A DNA stretch of 64,000 bases from Macrostomum hystrix (Eukaryota; Platyhelminthes; Macrostomidae). A model generated the notes under the pieces. The model saw only the letters and a program-made list of their open reading frames with translations. It was not told the DNA's origin and did not search any database. Below, one piece after another: positions 22,301 through 36,600 of the stretch (its first letter is position 1; every line of letters begins with the position of its first letter). Location of the stretch: positions 310,001-374,000 of the forward strand of contig CATNEN010000025.1 of assembly GCA_950097015.1 (NCBI GenBank), read 5' to 3'. Position numbers and translations under genes: made by a program.

Positions 22301-25300
22301 TGGCAGACAGGGGATGGGAGACAGGGGATGGGAGACAGGGGTTGGCAGACAGGGGTTGGCAGACAGGGGTTGGCAGACAGGGGATGGCAGACAGGGGATG
22401 GGAGACAGGGGATGGGAGACAGGGGTTGGCAGACAGGGGATGGGAGACAGGGGTTGGCAGACAGGGGATGGGAGACAGGGGATGGGAGACAGGGGTTGGC
22501 AGACAGGGGATGGGAGACAGGGGTTGGCAGACAGGGGATGGCAGACAGGGGATGGCAGACAGGGGATGGCAGACAGGGGATGGGAGACAGGGGATGGCAG
22601 ACAGGGGATGGCAGACAGGGGTTGGCAGACAGGGGATGGGAGACAGGGGTTGGCAGACAGGGGATGGCAGACAGGGGATGGCAGACAGGGGATGGCAGAC
22701 AGGGGATGGGAGACAGGGGATGGGAGACAGGGGATGGCAGACAGGGTATGGCAGACAGGGGATGGGAGACAGGGGATGGGAGACAGGGGATGGCAGACAG
22801 GGGATGGCAGACAGGGGATGGCAGACAGGGGATGGCAGACAGGGGATGGGAGACAGGGGATGGGAGACAGGGGATGGGAGACAGGGGATGGCAGACAGGG
22901 GATGGCAGACAGGGGATGGGAGACAGGGGATGGCAGACAGGGGATGGGAGACAGGGGATGGGAGACAGGGGATGGGAGACAGGGGATGGGAGACAGGGGA
23001 TGGGAGACAGGGGATGGGAGACAGGGGATGGGAGACAGGGGATGGGAGACAGGGGATGGGAGACAGGGTATGGGAGACAGGGGATGGGAGACAGGGGATG
23101 GGAGACAGGGGATTGGAGACAGGGGATGGGAGACAGGGGATGGGAGACAGGGGATGGGAGACAGGGGATGGCAGACAGGGGATGGGAGACAGGGGATGGG
23201 AGACAGGGGATGGGAGACAGGGGATGGGAGACAGGGGATGGGAGACAGGCAAAAAGGACAAAGCTCAGGATAAAGTAGTTTTGCGCTAGACTTTCAAGTC
23301 AGCTCAAGAATTAAGTAGCCGTGAGAGCCACCCGGTGAGGTGGCCTAAAGTCGTTGCTTTGGTCAGCGGAAAAATTGAAGTTAGTGTTGGACAGCAGTGG
23401 ATTGCGAGGACTGGGGCTTGAGAAGATTAACGGGGGATCTCACGAACGGTTGCATCGATCGACAGAAAAAATCGATACGGTTGAGTTTGGTCCGGTCGTT
23501 GGGGCGGCAGGGGCAGAGACTTATCCCAAAAGCTGAGCAGTTGTATCGAACCAGTCATCCCCATTCGGATCAATTAATCCCCTAGGGAAGATGGTTGGGT
23601 AGGGTAGGGGCTGTGTCCATTAGCCATATGTGCGATGCCGATAATTTATTTTCTAGCTCCTGCGAATTTTTTTCCGAATTTTCTTTCTCTGCCTCGTCTC
23701 AAGACGGCCTCGTAAAATCTGTCGGCACTAAATCAGTGACCATTTTAATGACGCAAACGATTTTATATTTTCAGAACTACTCCAACTCGCAGAGGCTGTA
23801 CAAAAAGTCCGCTTCGTCAACTTCGCTGCGCAGCAGTCCGCAGAGGGTGAGCATTCTAAGAACTATTTTCCGCTTTTGCCAAACTCTAGATAAACTAGAG
23901 TGAAACCCCCAGTCGATTAGCTTCAGTACAGGATAATATACTACCGTTTTTTACTCCGATGACACATCCAAATTGTCACTCCAATGAGAGTGAGACCTCT
24001 AAATTGTCACTCCAATGAGAGTGAGACCTCTAAATTGTCACTCCAATGAGAGTGAGACCTCTAAATTGTCACTCCAATGAGAGAGTGCGATCTCCAAATT
24101 GTCACTCCAGTGAGAGTGAGACCTCAAAATTGTCACTCCAGTGAGTGAGTGACTCCTTTAAATTGTCACTCCAGTGAGAGTGAGACCTCAAAATTGTCAC
24201 TCCAGTGAGTTAGTGACTCCTTTAAATTGTCACTCCAGTGAGAGTGAGACCTCAAAATTGTCACTCCAGTGAGTTAGTGACTCCTTTAAATTGTCACTCC
24301 AATGAGAGTGAGACCTCTAAATTGTCACTCCAATGGGAGTGAGACCTCTAAATTGTCACTCCAATGAGAGTGAGACCTCTAAATTGTCACTCCAATGAGA
24401 GTGAGACCTCTAAATTGTCACTCCAGTGAGTTAGTGACTCCTTTAAATTGTCACTCCAGTGAGAGTGAGACCTCTAAATTGTCACTCCAATGAGAGTGAG
24501 ACCTCTAAATTGTCACTCCAGTGAGAGTGAGACCTCAAAATTGCCACTCCAGTGAGTGAGTGACTCCTTTAAATTGTCACTCCAGTGAGAGTGAGACCTC
24601 AAAATTGTCACTCCAGTGAGTTAGTGACTCCTTTAAATTGTCACTCCAGTGAGAGTGAGACCTCAAAATTGTCACTCCAGTGAGTTAGTGACTCCTTTAA
24701 ATTGTCACTCCAATGAGAGTGAGACCTCTAAATTGTCACTCCAATGAGAGTGAGACCTCTAAATTGTCACTCCAATGAGAGTGAGACTTCTAAATTGTCA
24801 CTCCAGTGAGTGAGTGAGACCTCTAAATTGTCACTCCAGTGAGAGTGGGACCTCAAAATTGTCACTCCAGTGAGTTAGTGACTCCTTTAAATTGTCACTC
24901 CAGTGAGAGTGAGACCTCAAAATTGTCACTCTAGTGAGAGTGGGACCTCAAAATTGTCACTCCAGTGAGTTAGTGACTCCTTTAAATTGTCACTCCAGTG
25001 AGCTAGTGACTCCTTTAAATTGTCACTCCAGTAAGTTAGTGACTCCTTTAAATTGTCACTCCAGTGGAATTGTCAAATCGCACAAAGATTTATCCAAATC
25101 GCAATGAACTTCAAAGCCAATAAAAAATGGTAACTCGACGTAGAAATTTGAAGAAAGAAAAAGTGGTTCTGATTTTGTTTGCGACCAAGTTGCACACCTT
25201 GGAAAATCTGAAATGTTATTCCAGGCTCAGTTACTCAAACCTAAGTGAGACCTGCAGCCACAATATTGATTGGATGGCGGATATGTGTGGACTTTTAAGG

Positions 25301-25776
25301 GCGACTCAAATTTATTTAGAGAGAATTCGACGGATAAAGGAAAGCGAAAGAGAAGGCGAGACAAACTGGGAGAGCGACGACCAGAGCGAAATCTGAGTAG
25401 GAATTCGAGTTCTCGGAAATTTATTAGTAGAATCAGGGACAGGGACAGAGATAAAGACAGGGATAGGGACAGGGACAGGGACAGAGATAGGGACAGGGAA
25501 AGGGACAGGGACAGAGATTGGGACAGGGACAGGGATAAGGACAGAGATAGAGACAGGGACAGAGATAGGGACAGAGATAGGGACAGAGATTGGGACATGG
25601 ACAGGGACATGGGCAGGGACAGAGATAGGGACAGGGACAGGGACAGGGACAATGACAGGGACGAAGATAGGGACAGAGATAAGGACAGAGATAGAGACAG
25701 GGACAGGGATAGGGATTGGGACAGAGATAGGGACAAAGATAGGGACAGGGACAGGGACATGGACAGGGACAGAGAT

Positions 25777-25808
<32 letters not shown>

Positions 25809-26027
25809 AGATAGGGACAGAGATAGGGACAAAGATAGGGACAGGGACAGAGATAGGGACAGAGATAGGGACAGAGATAGGGACAGAGTGGGGACAAAGA
25901 TAGGGGCAGGGACAGGGACATGGACAGGGACAGGGATAGGGACACAGATAGGGACAGGGACAAGATAGGGACAGGGACAGGGACACAGAGACAGAGATAG
26001 GGACAGGGACAGGGACACAGAGACAGA

Positions 26028-26061
<34 letters not shown>

Positions 26062-28091
26062 CAGCGATAGGGACAGGGACACAGAGACAGAGATAGGGAC
26101 AGGGACAGGGACACAGAGACAGAGATAGGGACAGGGACAGGGACACAGAGACAGAGACAGAGACAGGGACAGGGACACAGAGACAGGGACAGGGACTGGG
26201 ACATGGACATGGACATGGACAGAGACAAAAAGTGCAAAGGATAAATTATAAGCACAGGCAGATAAAAACTGAATATTTTGTAGCAAAAAGTTCCTGCCGA
26301 AAAAACGCAAAATCTATAGGAGACAGCGCGAGCGCGAGCGATTTTGGGATAAAAATATACGGCGAGGATTATTAATTCATGTGGGTGCATCGAGGGCAGG
26401 CCAGGAGTGGGGCCAGAAAGTGGTGAATATTTCAGCCTCATCTGCTCTCCCCTTTCCAAAAAGAATGCGGCAGATTTTTTTCATGCTTTTCATGAACTTC
26501 ATTTTCCACACTGGAGATTGGCGAAGAAAGTTGCCATTTCAAGAGACGCAGTACCGATATCCTCAATTTCTTATCACTTACGCGATTAATTTGCTAATTT
26601 TGCTGGACTTCTGATTCATAGGGACTCTAAACTAAAATCTGATTCTATCTGATTGTGACGGGACTCACCTTGAATGTGACGCGACTCGCCTTGAATATGA
26701 CGGGACTCACCTTGAATATGACGGGACTCACCTTGAATATGACGGGACTCACCTTGAATAGGACGGGACTCACCTTGAATACGCCGGGACTCACCTTGAA
26801 TATGACGGGACTCACCTTGAATATGACGGGACTCACCTTGAATGTGACGGGACTCACCTTGAATATGACGGGACTCACCTTGAATATGACGGGACTCACC
26901 TTGAATATGACGGGACTCGCCTTGAATATGCCGGGACTCACCTTGAATATGACGGGACTCACCTTGAATACGCCGGGACTCACCTTGAATATGACGGGAC
27001 TCACCTTGAATATGACGGGACTCACCTTGAATGTGACGGGACTCGCCTTGAATATGACGGGACTCACCTTGAATATGACGGGACTCGCCTTGAATATGCC
27101 GGGACTCACCTTGAATATGACGGGACTCGCCTTGAATATGACGGGACTCACCTTGAATGTGACGGGACTCACCTTGAATATGACGGGACTCGCCTTGAAT
27201 ATGACGGGACTCACCTTGAATAGGACGGGACTCACCTTGAATATGACGGGACTCGCCTTGAATGTGACGGGACTCACCTTGAATACGACAGCACTCACCT
27301 GTACAGTGATGGGACTCACCTGTACAGTGACGGGACTCACCTGTACAGTGACGGGACTCGCCTGTACAGTGACGGGACTCACCTGGAATGTGACGGGGAA
27401 GGTGATGTGAGTCAATGGCCTCAAACAGCTCGTTTCCCCTTGACTGAACAGAGTCGGAGCCAGACGCGGGCATTGGGAGGTAGCGGCTACGCTGACGACT
27501 CATTAACCGATGCAACAACTTCGAGAATCAGCGGCAGTGTTGGCTTCAGCACCCTGGCCAGGCGAACCAATTCTCATCCGGAGTCACTGCCGCAGCAGCA
27601 GCAGCCTAGCTCAACGTCATTCGATACCGCGGCTGCAGAGTGCACGTGCGGTGCGGCATCTGGCAACTTTGACGATTGCGGCGGCTACGGCCACGTCCAC
27701 GCTCACTACGGCTACGGGGCGGTCGCCTCGATGCCAGCCTCAGCGCAGTCGACAAAGCGGCGGCTGGCCTTTGAAGATCAAGAAGATCGAGTCTGCGACA
27801 CTGACGAAGAACAGAATCGACTTCTTCTGCTTCAACAGCAGCAGCAGCAGCAGTTGCCACAAATCAGAGCCAGTCAGGGCGTTCGAGAGACCAGCGTCGA
27901 CGATATCCTGCGCAATCGAGCCGACAGCGTTGACTGGCCACCGCCACCGCCACAGCTGCAGCAGCAGCAGCAGCAGCAGCAGGGCCATGTGCAGCAGATG
28001 GACTCCTCGCCTGAAATGCCTGTAGATGGTGGCACTATGAGCCGCCTGTTGTCCGCATTTCCAGCCGTATCGCCCGCCTCAGCTCAGTTGA

Positions 28092-28141
<50 letters not shown>

Positions 28142-31100
28142 CTCATGCATCGTAGCTTGGGCGATGGCTTGCACTATTTCGGCAGTCAGAACCAGCAGCA
28201 GCAGCAGCAGCATTACAACCAAACTTATGCAGCAGACACATTGCCAAACTCTCCACAGTTGATGGCAGCTCAGCAGCGGCAGCGGCAGCAGCAGCAGCAG
28301 CAGCAGCAGCCAAGAAGAATCGGCAGCATGCGGCTTCCAGGAGGCGGCGATGGTGGCGGGGGACATCTTTCTTGGACGCCCAGTCCGGGCCGGATGGCGG
28401 CGAGCGGTGCAGGTGGGCAGCAGAGCGACTTTGGTGAGACTATTTCGCATGATTACATGAGCAATATTGTAACACGTGTGAGCAACGCATATTTCAATAT
28501 ATTTCCAACCCCAGAAACCAGCGCCGACCGAACTAGAAGCCAGAATCTGAGCGAGCACGCCAGCAGGAGCAGCCAGTCGCATCGTAGAAGCAAATCTCAG
28601 CATGATGTGAGTATCGGAATGCCTGCTAAACTTTACTGCTACAGGAACAACGACACCCTTCCTTCGCTCCAAAGCTTTACGGTGGGAATGACTCTAAACC
28701 TCCAACATGTCAGGCTAGGAAGAACTACTTAACCTCCAAGACTTCAGGCTAGGAAGAATTCCTTAACCTCCCAGACTTCAGGCTAGGAAGAATTCCTTAA
28801 CCTCCAAGACTTCAGGCTAGGAAGAATTCCTTAACCTCCAAGACTTCAGGCTAGGAAGAATTCCTTAACCTCCAAGACTTCAGGCTAGGAAGAATTCCTT
28901 AACCTCCCAGACTTCAGGCTAGGAAGAATTCCTTAACCTCCAAGACTTCAGGCTAGGAAGAATTCCTTAACCTCCAAGACTTCAGGCTAGGAAGAATTCC
29001 TTAACCTCCAAGACTTCAGGCTAGGAAGAACTACTTAACCTCCAAGACTTCAGGCTAGGAAGAATTCCTTAACCTCCCAGACTTCAGGCTAGGAAGAATT
29101 CCTTAACCTCCAAGACTTCAGGCTAGGAAGAATTCCTCAACCTCCAAGACTTCAGGCTAGGAAGAATTCCTTAACCTCCAAGACTTCAGGCTAGGAAGAA
29201 CTGCTTAACCTCCAAGACTTCAGGCTAGGAAGCTTTCCTTAACCTCCAAGACTTCAGGCTAGGAATAATTCCTTAACATCCAAAACTTCAGACTAGGAAG
29301 CACTACTTAACCTCCAAGACTTCAGGCTAGGAAGCTTTCCTTAACCTCCCAGACTTCAGGCTAGAAAGAATTCCTCAACCTCCCAGACTTCAGGCTAGGA
29401 ATAATTCCTCAACCTTAAAGACTTCAGACTAGGAAGCACTCCTTAACCTCCAAGACTTCAGGCTAGGAAGCTTTCCTTAACCTCCAAGACTTCAGGCTAG
29501 GAATAATTCCTTAACATCCAAAACTTCAGACTAGGAAGCACTACTTAACCTCCAAGACTTCAGGCTAGGAAGCTTTCCTTAACCTCCCAGACTTCAGGCT
29601 AGGAAGAACTGCTTAACCTCCAAGACTTCAGGCTAGGAAGAATTCCTTAACCTCCAAGACTTCAGGCTAGGAAGAACTGCTTAACCTCCAAGACTTCAGG
29701 CTAGGAAGAATTCCTTAACCTCCAAGACTTCAGGCTAGGAAGAATTCCTTAACCTCCCAGACTTCAGGCTAGGAAGAATTCCTTAACCTCCAAGACTTCA
29801 GGCTAGGAAGAATTCCTTAACCTCCCAGACTTCAGGCTAGGAAGAATTCCTTAACCTCCCAGACTTCAGGCTAGGAAGAACTGCTTAACCTCCAAGACTT
29901 CAGGCTAGGAAGAATTCCTTAACCTCCCAGACTTCAGGCTAGGAAGAATTCCTTAACCTCCCAGACTTCAGGCTAGGAAGAATTCCTTAACCTCCAAGAC
30001 TTCAGGCTAGGAAGAATTCCTTAACCTCCAAGACTTCAGGCTAGGAAGAATTCCTTAACCTCCAAGACTTCAGGCTAGGAAGAATTCCTTAACCTCCCAG
30101 ACTTCAGGCTAGGAAGAATTCCTTAACCTCCCAGACTTCAGGCTAGGAAGAATTCCTTAACCTCCCAGACTTCAGGCTAGGAAGAATTCCTTAACCTCCC
30201 AGACTTCAGGCTAGGAAGAACTACTTAACCTCCAAGACTTCAGGCTAGGAAGAACTGCTTAACCTCCAAGACTTCAGGCTAGGAAGCTTTCCTTAACCTC
30301 CAAGACTTCAGGCTAGGAAGAACTACTTAACCTCCAAGACTTCAGGCTAGGAAGCTTTCCTTAACCTCCAAGACTTCAGGCTAGGAAGCTTTCCTTAACC
30401 TCCAAGACTTCAGGCTAGGAAGAACTGCTTAACCTCCAAGACTTCAGGCTAGGAAGAACTGCTTAACCTCCAAGAATTCCTTAACCTCCAAGACTTCAGG
30501 CTAGGAAGAACTGCTTAACCTCCAAGACTTCAGGCTAGGAAGAACTGCTTAACCTCCAAGACTTCAGGCTAGGAAGAACTGCTTAACCTCCAAGAATTCC
30601 TTAACCTCCAAGACTTCAGGCTAGGAAGCGGTCAGCTGGTTGCGCAGAAACTCTACCCGTAAAGTTATTTTCTTATTTCGAATTCAGTGTAGGTCCTCAT
30701 CACTTCAAGCCTGAGGTGCGGACTCTTAAGTTCAGTCTAACAAATCCTAAAAGAAGATTTATTGACTTTAGACGCGAACTCTCAGAAGGGACCATTATAA
30801 AAAAATGCTGTCATTCAATAGTGACACGAGGCTGTGTAAATATTCTGAAGTTTTCCAAACTCCGCATACTCGATGGCGTAGGTCCCTTGCCCGAAGATAA
30901 AAAAAAGCATCGTGACCAGCTGTCACAGGTGCTGCTGATAACAGCGAAACGCTGCCCCGACTGATTCCGTCTCTGTAGTCGCCCTTCTGTTCAAAGCGAT
31001 TCAAACTTCAAGTCCTTTAGTAGCCGGCAGAGTGCCCGGCAGTTTTTCCAAGTCAGACTAAATCATAGACTACTACTGACTGCACCGCGCTTACAATGGT

Positions 31101-33157
31101 CCGGGTTAGAGTGACAAGGACAGCTGGGTGGGGCCTGGTGCGGCCTTCAAGCTGCTCTTTTCTGCTCTCTCTCTCCCTCTCTCTCTCCTTTTTTGTAGGA
31201 AAATATGTAAACGATGAATTACGGGATGGAAACATGAAGCATCAGTTTTGAGGATAATAGACGGGATAAAAGAGAGGGGATCCTGATAGAATAAGAACTG
31301 AATTTTAGAGAGGAAAGGAAGCGAGATGTGTGACAGATAGCAAAGGAGGGGATTTGGTGGCAAGATGGAAAGGGAGAAAAGAAAAGAATGCTTAAAGAAA
31401 CATGGCATGAAAGAGGACGAGGGTATAGGGATATAGGGAGAATGGACAGAGGGAGACGGGATAAAGGGAGAAGGGATAAAGGGAGAAGGGATAGAGCGAG
31501 AAGGGATAAAGGGAGAATGGATAAAGGGAGAAGGGATAAAGGGAGAATGGATAAAGGGAGAAGGGATAAAGGGAGAATGGATAAAGGGAGAATGGATAGA
31601 GCGAGAAGGGATAAAGGGAGAAGGGATAAAGGGAGAAGGGATATCGGGAGAAGGGATAAAGGGAGAATGGATAAAGGGAGAAGGGATAAAGGGAGACGGG
31701 ATAAAGGGAGAAGGGATAAAGGGAGAATGGATAAAGGGAGAATGGATAGAGCGAGAAGGGATAAAGGGAGAAGGGATAAAGGGAGAAGGGATAAAGGGAG
31801 AAGGGATAGAGGGAGAAGGGATAAAGGGAGACGGGATAAAGGGAGAATGGATAAAGGGAGAATGGATAGAGCGAGAAGGGATAAAGGGAGAAGGGATAAA
31901 GGGAGAAGGGATAAAGGGAGAAGGGATAGAGGGAGAAGGGATAAAGGGAGAAGGGATAAAGGGAGAAGGGATAAAGGGAGAATGGATAAAGGGAGAATGG
32001 ATAGAGCGAGAAGGGATAAAGGGAGAAGGGATAAAGGGAGAAGGGATAAAGGGAGAAGGGATAGAGGGAGAAGGGATAAAGGGAGAAGGGATAAAGGGAG
32101 ACGGGATAAAGGGAGAAGGGATAAAGGGAGAAGGGATAAAGGGAGAAGGGATAAAGGGAGACGGGATAAAGGGAGAAGGGATAAAGGGAGAATGGATAAA
32201 TGGAGAATGGATAGAGCGAGAAGGGATAAAGGGAGAAGGGATAAAGGGAGAAGGGATATCGGGAGAAGGGATAAAGGGAGAAGGGATAAAGGGAGAAGGG
32301 ATAAAGGGAGACGGGATAAAGGGAGACGGGATAAAAGGAGACGGGATAAAGGGAGAAGGGATAAAAGGAGATGGGATAAAGGGAGAAGGGATAAAGGGAG
32401 AAGGGATAAAGGGAGAAGGGATAAAGGGAGAAGGGATAAAGGGAGAAGGGATAAAGGGAGAAGGGATAAAGGGAGAAGGGATAAAGGGAGACGGGATAAA
32501 GGGAGACGGGATAAAAGGAGACGGGATAAAGGGAGAAGGGATATAGGGAGAAGAGAAAAATTGGAGTGGGCATTGATGGATGGAGAAATTTAGTAATGGC
32601 AAGTGCACTGTATTTTAAAGTCCTTGTTTTTTAAAGGGCCTGTTCTATAAAACTCGTATTCTTAAGTTCAAACCAACAAGAATTACCTATAAGTAATAGA
32701 ATGCCAAGTTTTAAGAGCCATAGGCTTGTGACACGGTGATAAAATATACAATATTCACTCAATGGGGTCGCCCGACCGAGCACCCTGACCCCATGTCTTC
32801 TATGAACCTTCAACGAAGCGTGTCAATTTGTTTGCCAGCAATCTAAAAGCACACTGGCAATATTCTTGAATGGAGGAAGAAGGGGAAAATTCCCTACGGA
32901 CTTCTGCTGAGACGCTCTCGAGGCAGCTTGGGACTTGGGTCCCGCCTCTGCAGCAGCTCCGCCCGAACCCCCATCGCAATTATTGCTATCGTGCCTTGGC
33001 CGCTAGGACTGCGACAGAGAATTGCAGGACGCTTCTCTGAGAATCTCATCACATTCTGGTCTATTGCTTTCTGTCTGATGAATGAATTTTCATTGGCGTC
33101 AATTCGAATTCTGTTCAGGACATCCTAGATGTATGACAGGCTTCTTACTAACAGCTG

Positions 33158-33195
<38 letters not shown>

Positions 33196-33641
33196 CAGTA
33201 GCAGCAGCAGCAGCAGCAGCAACAGCAGTATAATACCAGCAGCAGGAGCAGCAGCATTACAGTAGCAGCAGCAGTAGCAGCAGTAGCGGTAGCAGCAGCA
33301 GCAGTAGCAGCAGCAGCCGCAGTAGCAGCAGTAGCAGCAGCAGCAGCAGTTGCAGCAGCAACCGCCGAGACTGCGGCGCCACAGACACCACGGACCACGT
33401 CCTGCATCACTGCCCTAGGGGCGACGCGGCCCGTCACCGCATCTTCGGCACTGGCGACCCCCTGACCGGCCCCGCCGGGAAGATTATTGCCTACCTCCGC
33501 GACATGGGGCGTTGGCCCCCGCCAATATTAGCGCCGATGCGCTACCGGCGAGCTGAGTAAACGAAGAAGAAGAAGAAGAAGCAGCAGCAGTAATAGCAGC
33601 AACAGTAGTAGCAGCAGTATCAGTAGAGCAGCAGTAGCAGC

Positions 33642-33680
<39 letters not shown>

Positions 33681-36600
33681 AATTGCAGCAGCAGCTGCAG
33701 TAGCAGCAGCAGCAGCAGCCATTGCGACAGCCGCATCGATGAATTGCTGTGTTGTCGATTCCCGCATCAGATAACCCATAATAGCTTCGTAATGGATAGT
33801 CATGATTAAATTTTCTAGGCTGGCCTAGAATATTTTTTCCTCATTCCTGTGGCTTTAAGCTATCTACTAAGGTAGATGGGCGATTTCGGAGCGCCTTGAA
33901 ACTAGAACCACACCCACCATTCTAAAAAAATTAATCCACGACGCCTGGAAAAATCCAAGAGTAACCTTCTCTAGCAAGCAGTGTCTGGTTTCACCTCACT
34001 GCTTCAGTCTACTTTTTTGGCCTAGAAACAGTAAAAGCAACGTAGAGGATTCTGAGCCAAAGAAATTTTATTCCAAATCTGCATGCATGACCAATTTTCT
34101 TCACCGCGACACAAGCCACTCTTAGGTACCGAATTGTTGTCCATAAGAAAAACTATGGGAGTTTTTATCATTAAAAAATCTATATAGAAACTCTACTGAC
34201 TTGACCCCATAAACTGACCTGACCATGAGAACTGGCCATGAGAACTGGCCATGAGAACTGACACTAGACAGAACACCCTGACACCCTGATCCATTCACCC
34301 GCCACCTCCTTAGGCCTGGGAGTCGGACTCGGAGGGCGGCAGCGTATCCAGCTTGGACTCCAGCCTGAGCAATCTGCACTCGGAGAGTCAGGCCTCACTG
34401 GCCAGACAGTCGGGAGCGATTCGCAAGTCCGGGTGAGTAAAATGCGCATGAATTACTTGCAGTAGTGTTCAATCTCTTAAAAATGAAACTTTTAAATGAA
34501 AAAACCAAGAAAGTTGATTATTGAACCTAAAATTCGTACAGCAGTATTTGACAGTATTGCCCCTCTCACAGAATTGCGCCAAGAACTGCAGCACGATTTC
34601 TCAGCGAAAATTAGTTTATAGAATCAACTGAATAAAATAACCTGAAGAACCGCCGCAAGAATCCCATTAAGAATTGCCGCCTTAGGAATCGCATCGATAC
34701 TCGCATCAGGAATCGAATTAACAATCGCATGAAGAATCGCATGAAGAATCGCATGAAGAATCGCATGAAGAATCGTATCAAGAATCGCATCAGGAATCGC
34801 ATCAAGAATAGCATCAAGAATCACACCAAGAATCGCATGAAGAATCGCATGAAGAATCGTATCAAGAATCGTATCAAGAATCGCATCAGGAATCGCATCA
34901 CGAATCGCATCAAGAATCGCATGAAGGATCGCAATAAGAATCGCATGAAGAATCGTATCAGGAATCGCATCAAGAATAGCATCAAGAATCACACCAAGAA
35001 TCGCATGAAGAATCGCATGAAGAATCGTATCAAGAATCGTATCAAGAATCGCATCAGGAATCGCATCACGAATCGCATCAAGAATCGCATGAAGGATCGC
35101 AATAAGAATCGCATGAAGAATCGTATCAGGAATCGCATCAGGAATCGCATCAAGAATCGCATGAAGGATCGCAATAAGAATCGCATCAAGAATCGTCCAG
35201 AGAGTCGCATCAAGAATCGCATCAAGAATCGTCCGGAGAGTCGCATCAAGAATCGCATGAAGAATCGCATCAAGAATCGTCCAGAGAGTCGCATCAAGAA
35301 TCGTCCGGAGAGTCGCATCAAGAATCGCATGAAGAATCGCATCAAGAATCGTCCAGAGAGTCGCATCAGGAATCGCATCAAGAATCGTCCGGAGAGTCGC
35401 ATGAAGAATCGCATCAAGAATCGTCCGGAGAGTCGCATGAAGAATCGCATCAAGAATCGTCCGGAGAGTCGCATCAAGAATCGCATGAAGAATCGCATCA
35501 AGAATCGTCCAGAGAGTCGCATCAGGAATCGCATCAAGAATCGTCCGGAGAGTCGCATGAAGAATCGCATCAAGAATCGTCCGGAGAGTCGCATCAAGAA
35601 TCGCATGAAGAATCACAATAAGAATCGCATGAGAAATTGTCTCAAGAATCGTGGCCTTCGCTTGTGGAGACCACAAAAAAAGATGATGGCCCAGACTATG
35701 CTATTTAACTCAATTAGCTAAATATTGATATTAACGAAAATATTTTGTCCATTCTGTGCTTGGCCGCGTCATCACAAAATTACAAATTACGACATTTCCT
35801 TCACTATACATATCTTCTAGTGCATATCGTTTGAGACCAAATTGGATTGGGTAACTCGATAGCTTTTGTAGAAATGTAACATTGACTGGAAAATGGCTAG
35901 TCTATTTCCATTGTGATCGATGTAATCAGAAAATGTGGAAGCACCAGGTAAGTGTTCAATAAAATGGATTGCACGGAAGAGCTAATTAGATACTTTGACA
36001 ATAAAAATGCCACTGATTTTTATGGCAATGACCTGTGAAGTTACCTCCAAAATTTAATGGTAGATATTCAAGCCAGCTTATTCACAGCTAGACTATATGG
36101 AAAGCTTTCTAGAAATTCAGTTCGCCATAGTTTTACTAACACAACTCAAATAATCTGCCCAAGAATCTCACATAGAAATCACTAGGAATCTGATGATTAG
36201 AAGCAGCCGAAGAATCTTCGACAAGAAAGAATCAGCCCAAGAGTCTTCCGAAAGAAAGAATCAGCCCGAGAATCTTCCGAAAGAAAGAATCAGCCCGAGA
36301 ATCTTCCGAAAGAAAGAATCAGCCCGAGAATCTTCGACAAGAAAGAATCAGCCCGAGAATCTTCGACAAGAAAGAATCAGCCCGAGAATCTTCCGAAAGA
36401 AAGAATCAGCCCGAGAATCTTCCGAAAGAAAGAATCAGCCCGAGAATCTTCGACAAGAAAGAATCAGCCCGAGAATCTTCGACAAGAAAGAATCAGCCCG
36501 AGAATCTTCGACAAGAAAGAATCAGCCCGAGAATTTTCGACAAGAAAGAATCAGCCCGAGAATTTTCGACAAGAAAGAATCAGCCCGAGAATCTTCCGAA

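Noticed and set aside
21099-23289. Open frames of 490-720 codons on both strands
   Set aside because: The 14-bp unit is open in several frames at once and lies in sif intron 2 between conserved exons.
26616-27518. Minus-strand 300-codon frame with GESRHIQ repeats
   Set aside because: A 21-bp array antisense to sif; the non-repeat part is only the reverse of sif exon 4.
30692-30714. Microexon of sif in intron 4
   Set aside because: Including it alone would break the frame between exons 4 and 5, which join in phase 0 without it.
31106-32608. Open frames encoding RRDKG or FIPSP repeats
   Set aside because: A 15-bp repeat keeps frame by its length; it is intronic and has no flanking conserved sequence.
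33151-33725. Polyglutamine exon of sif
   Set aside because: In-frame TAG and TAA triplets interrupt the CAG tract, and the middle is a LINE fragment.
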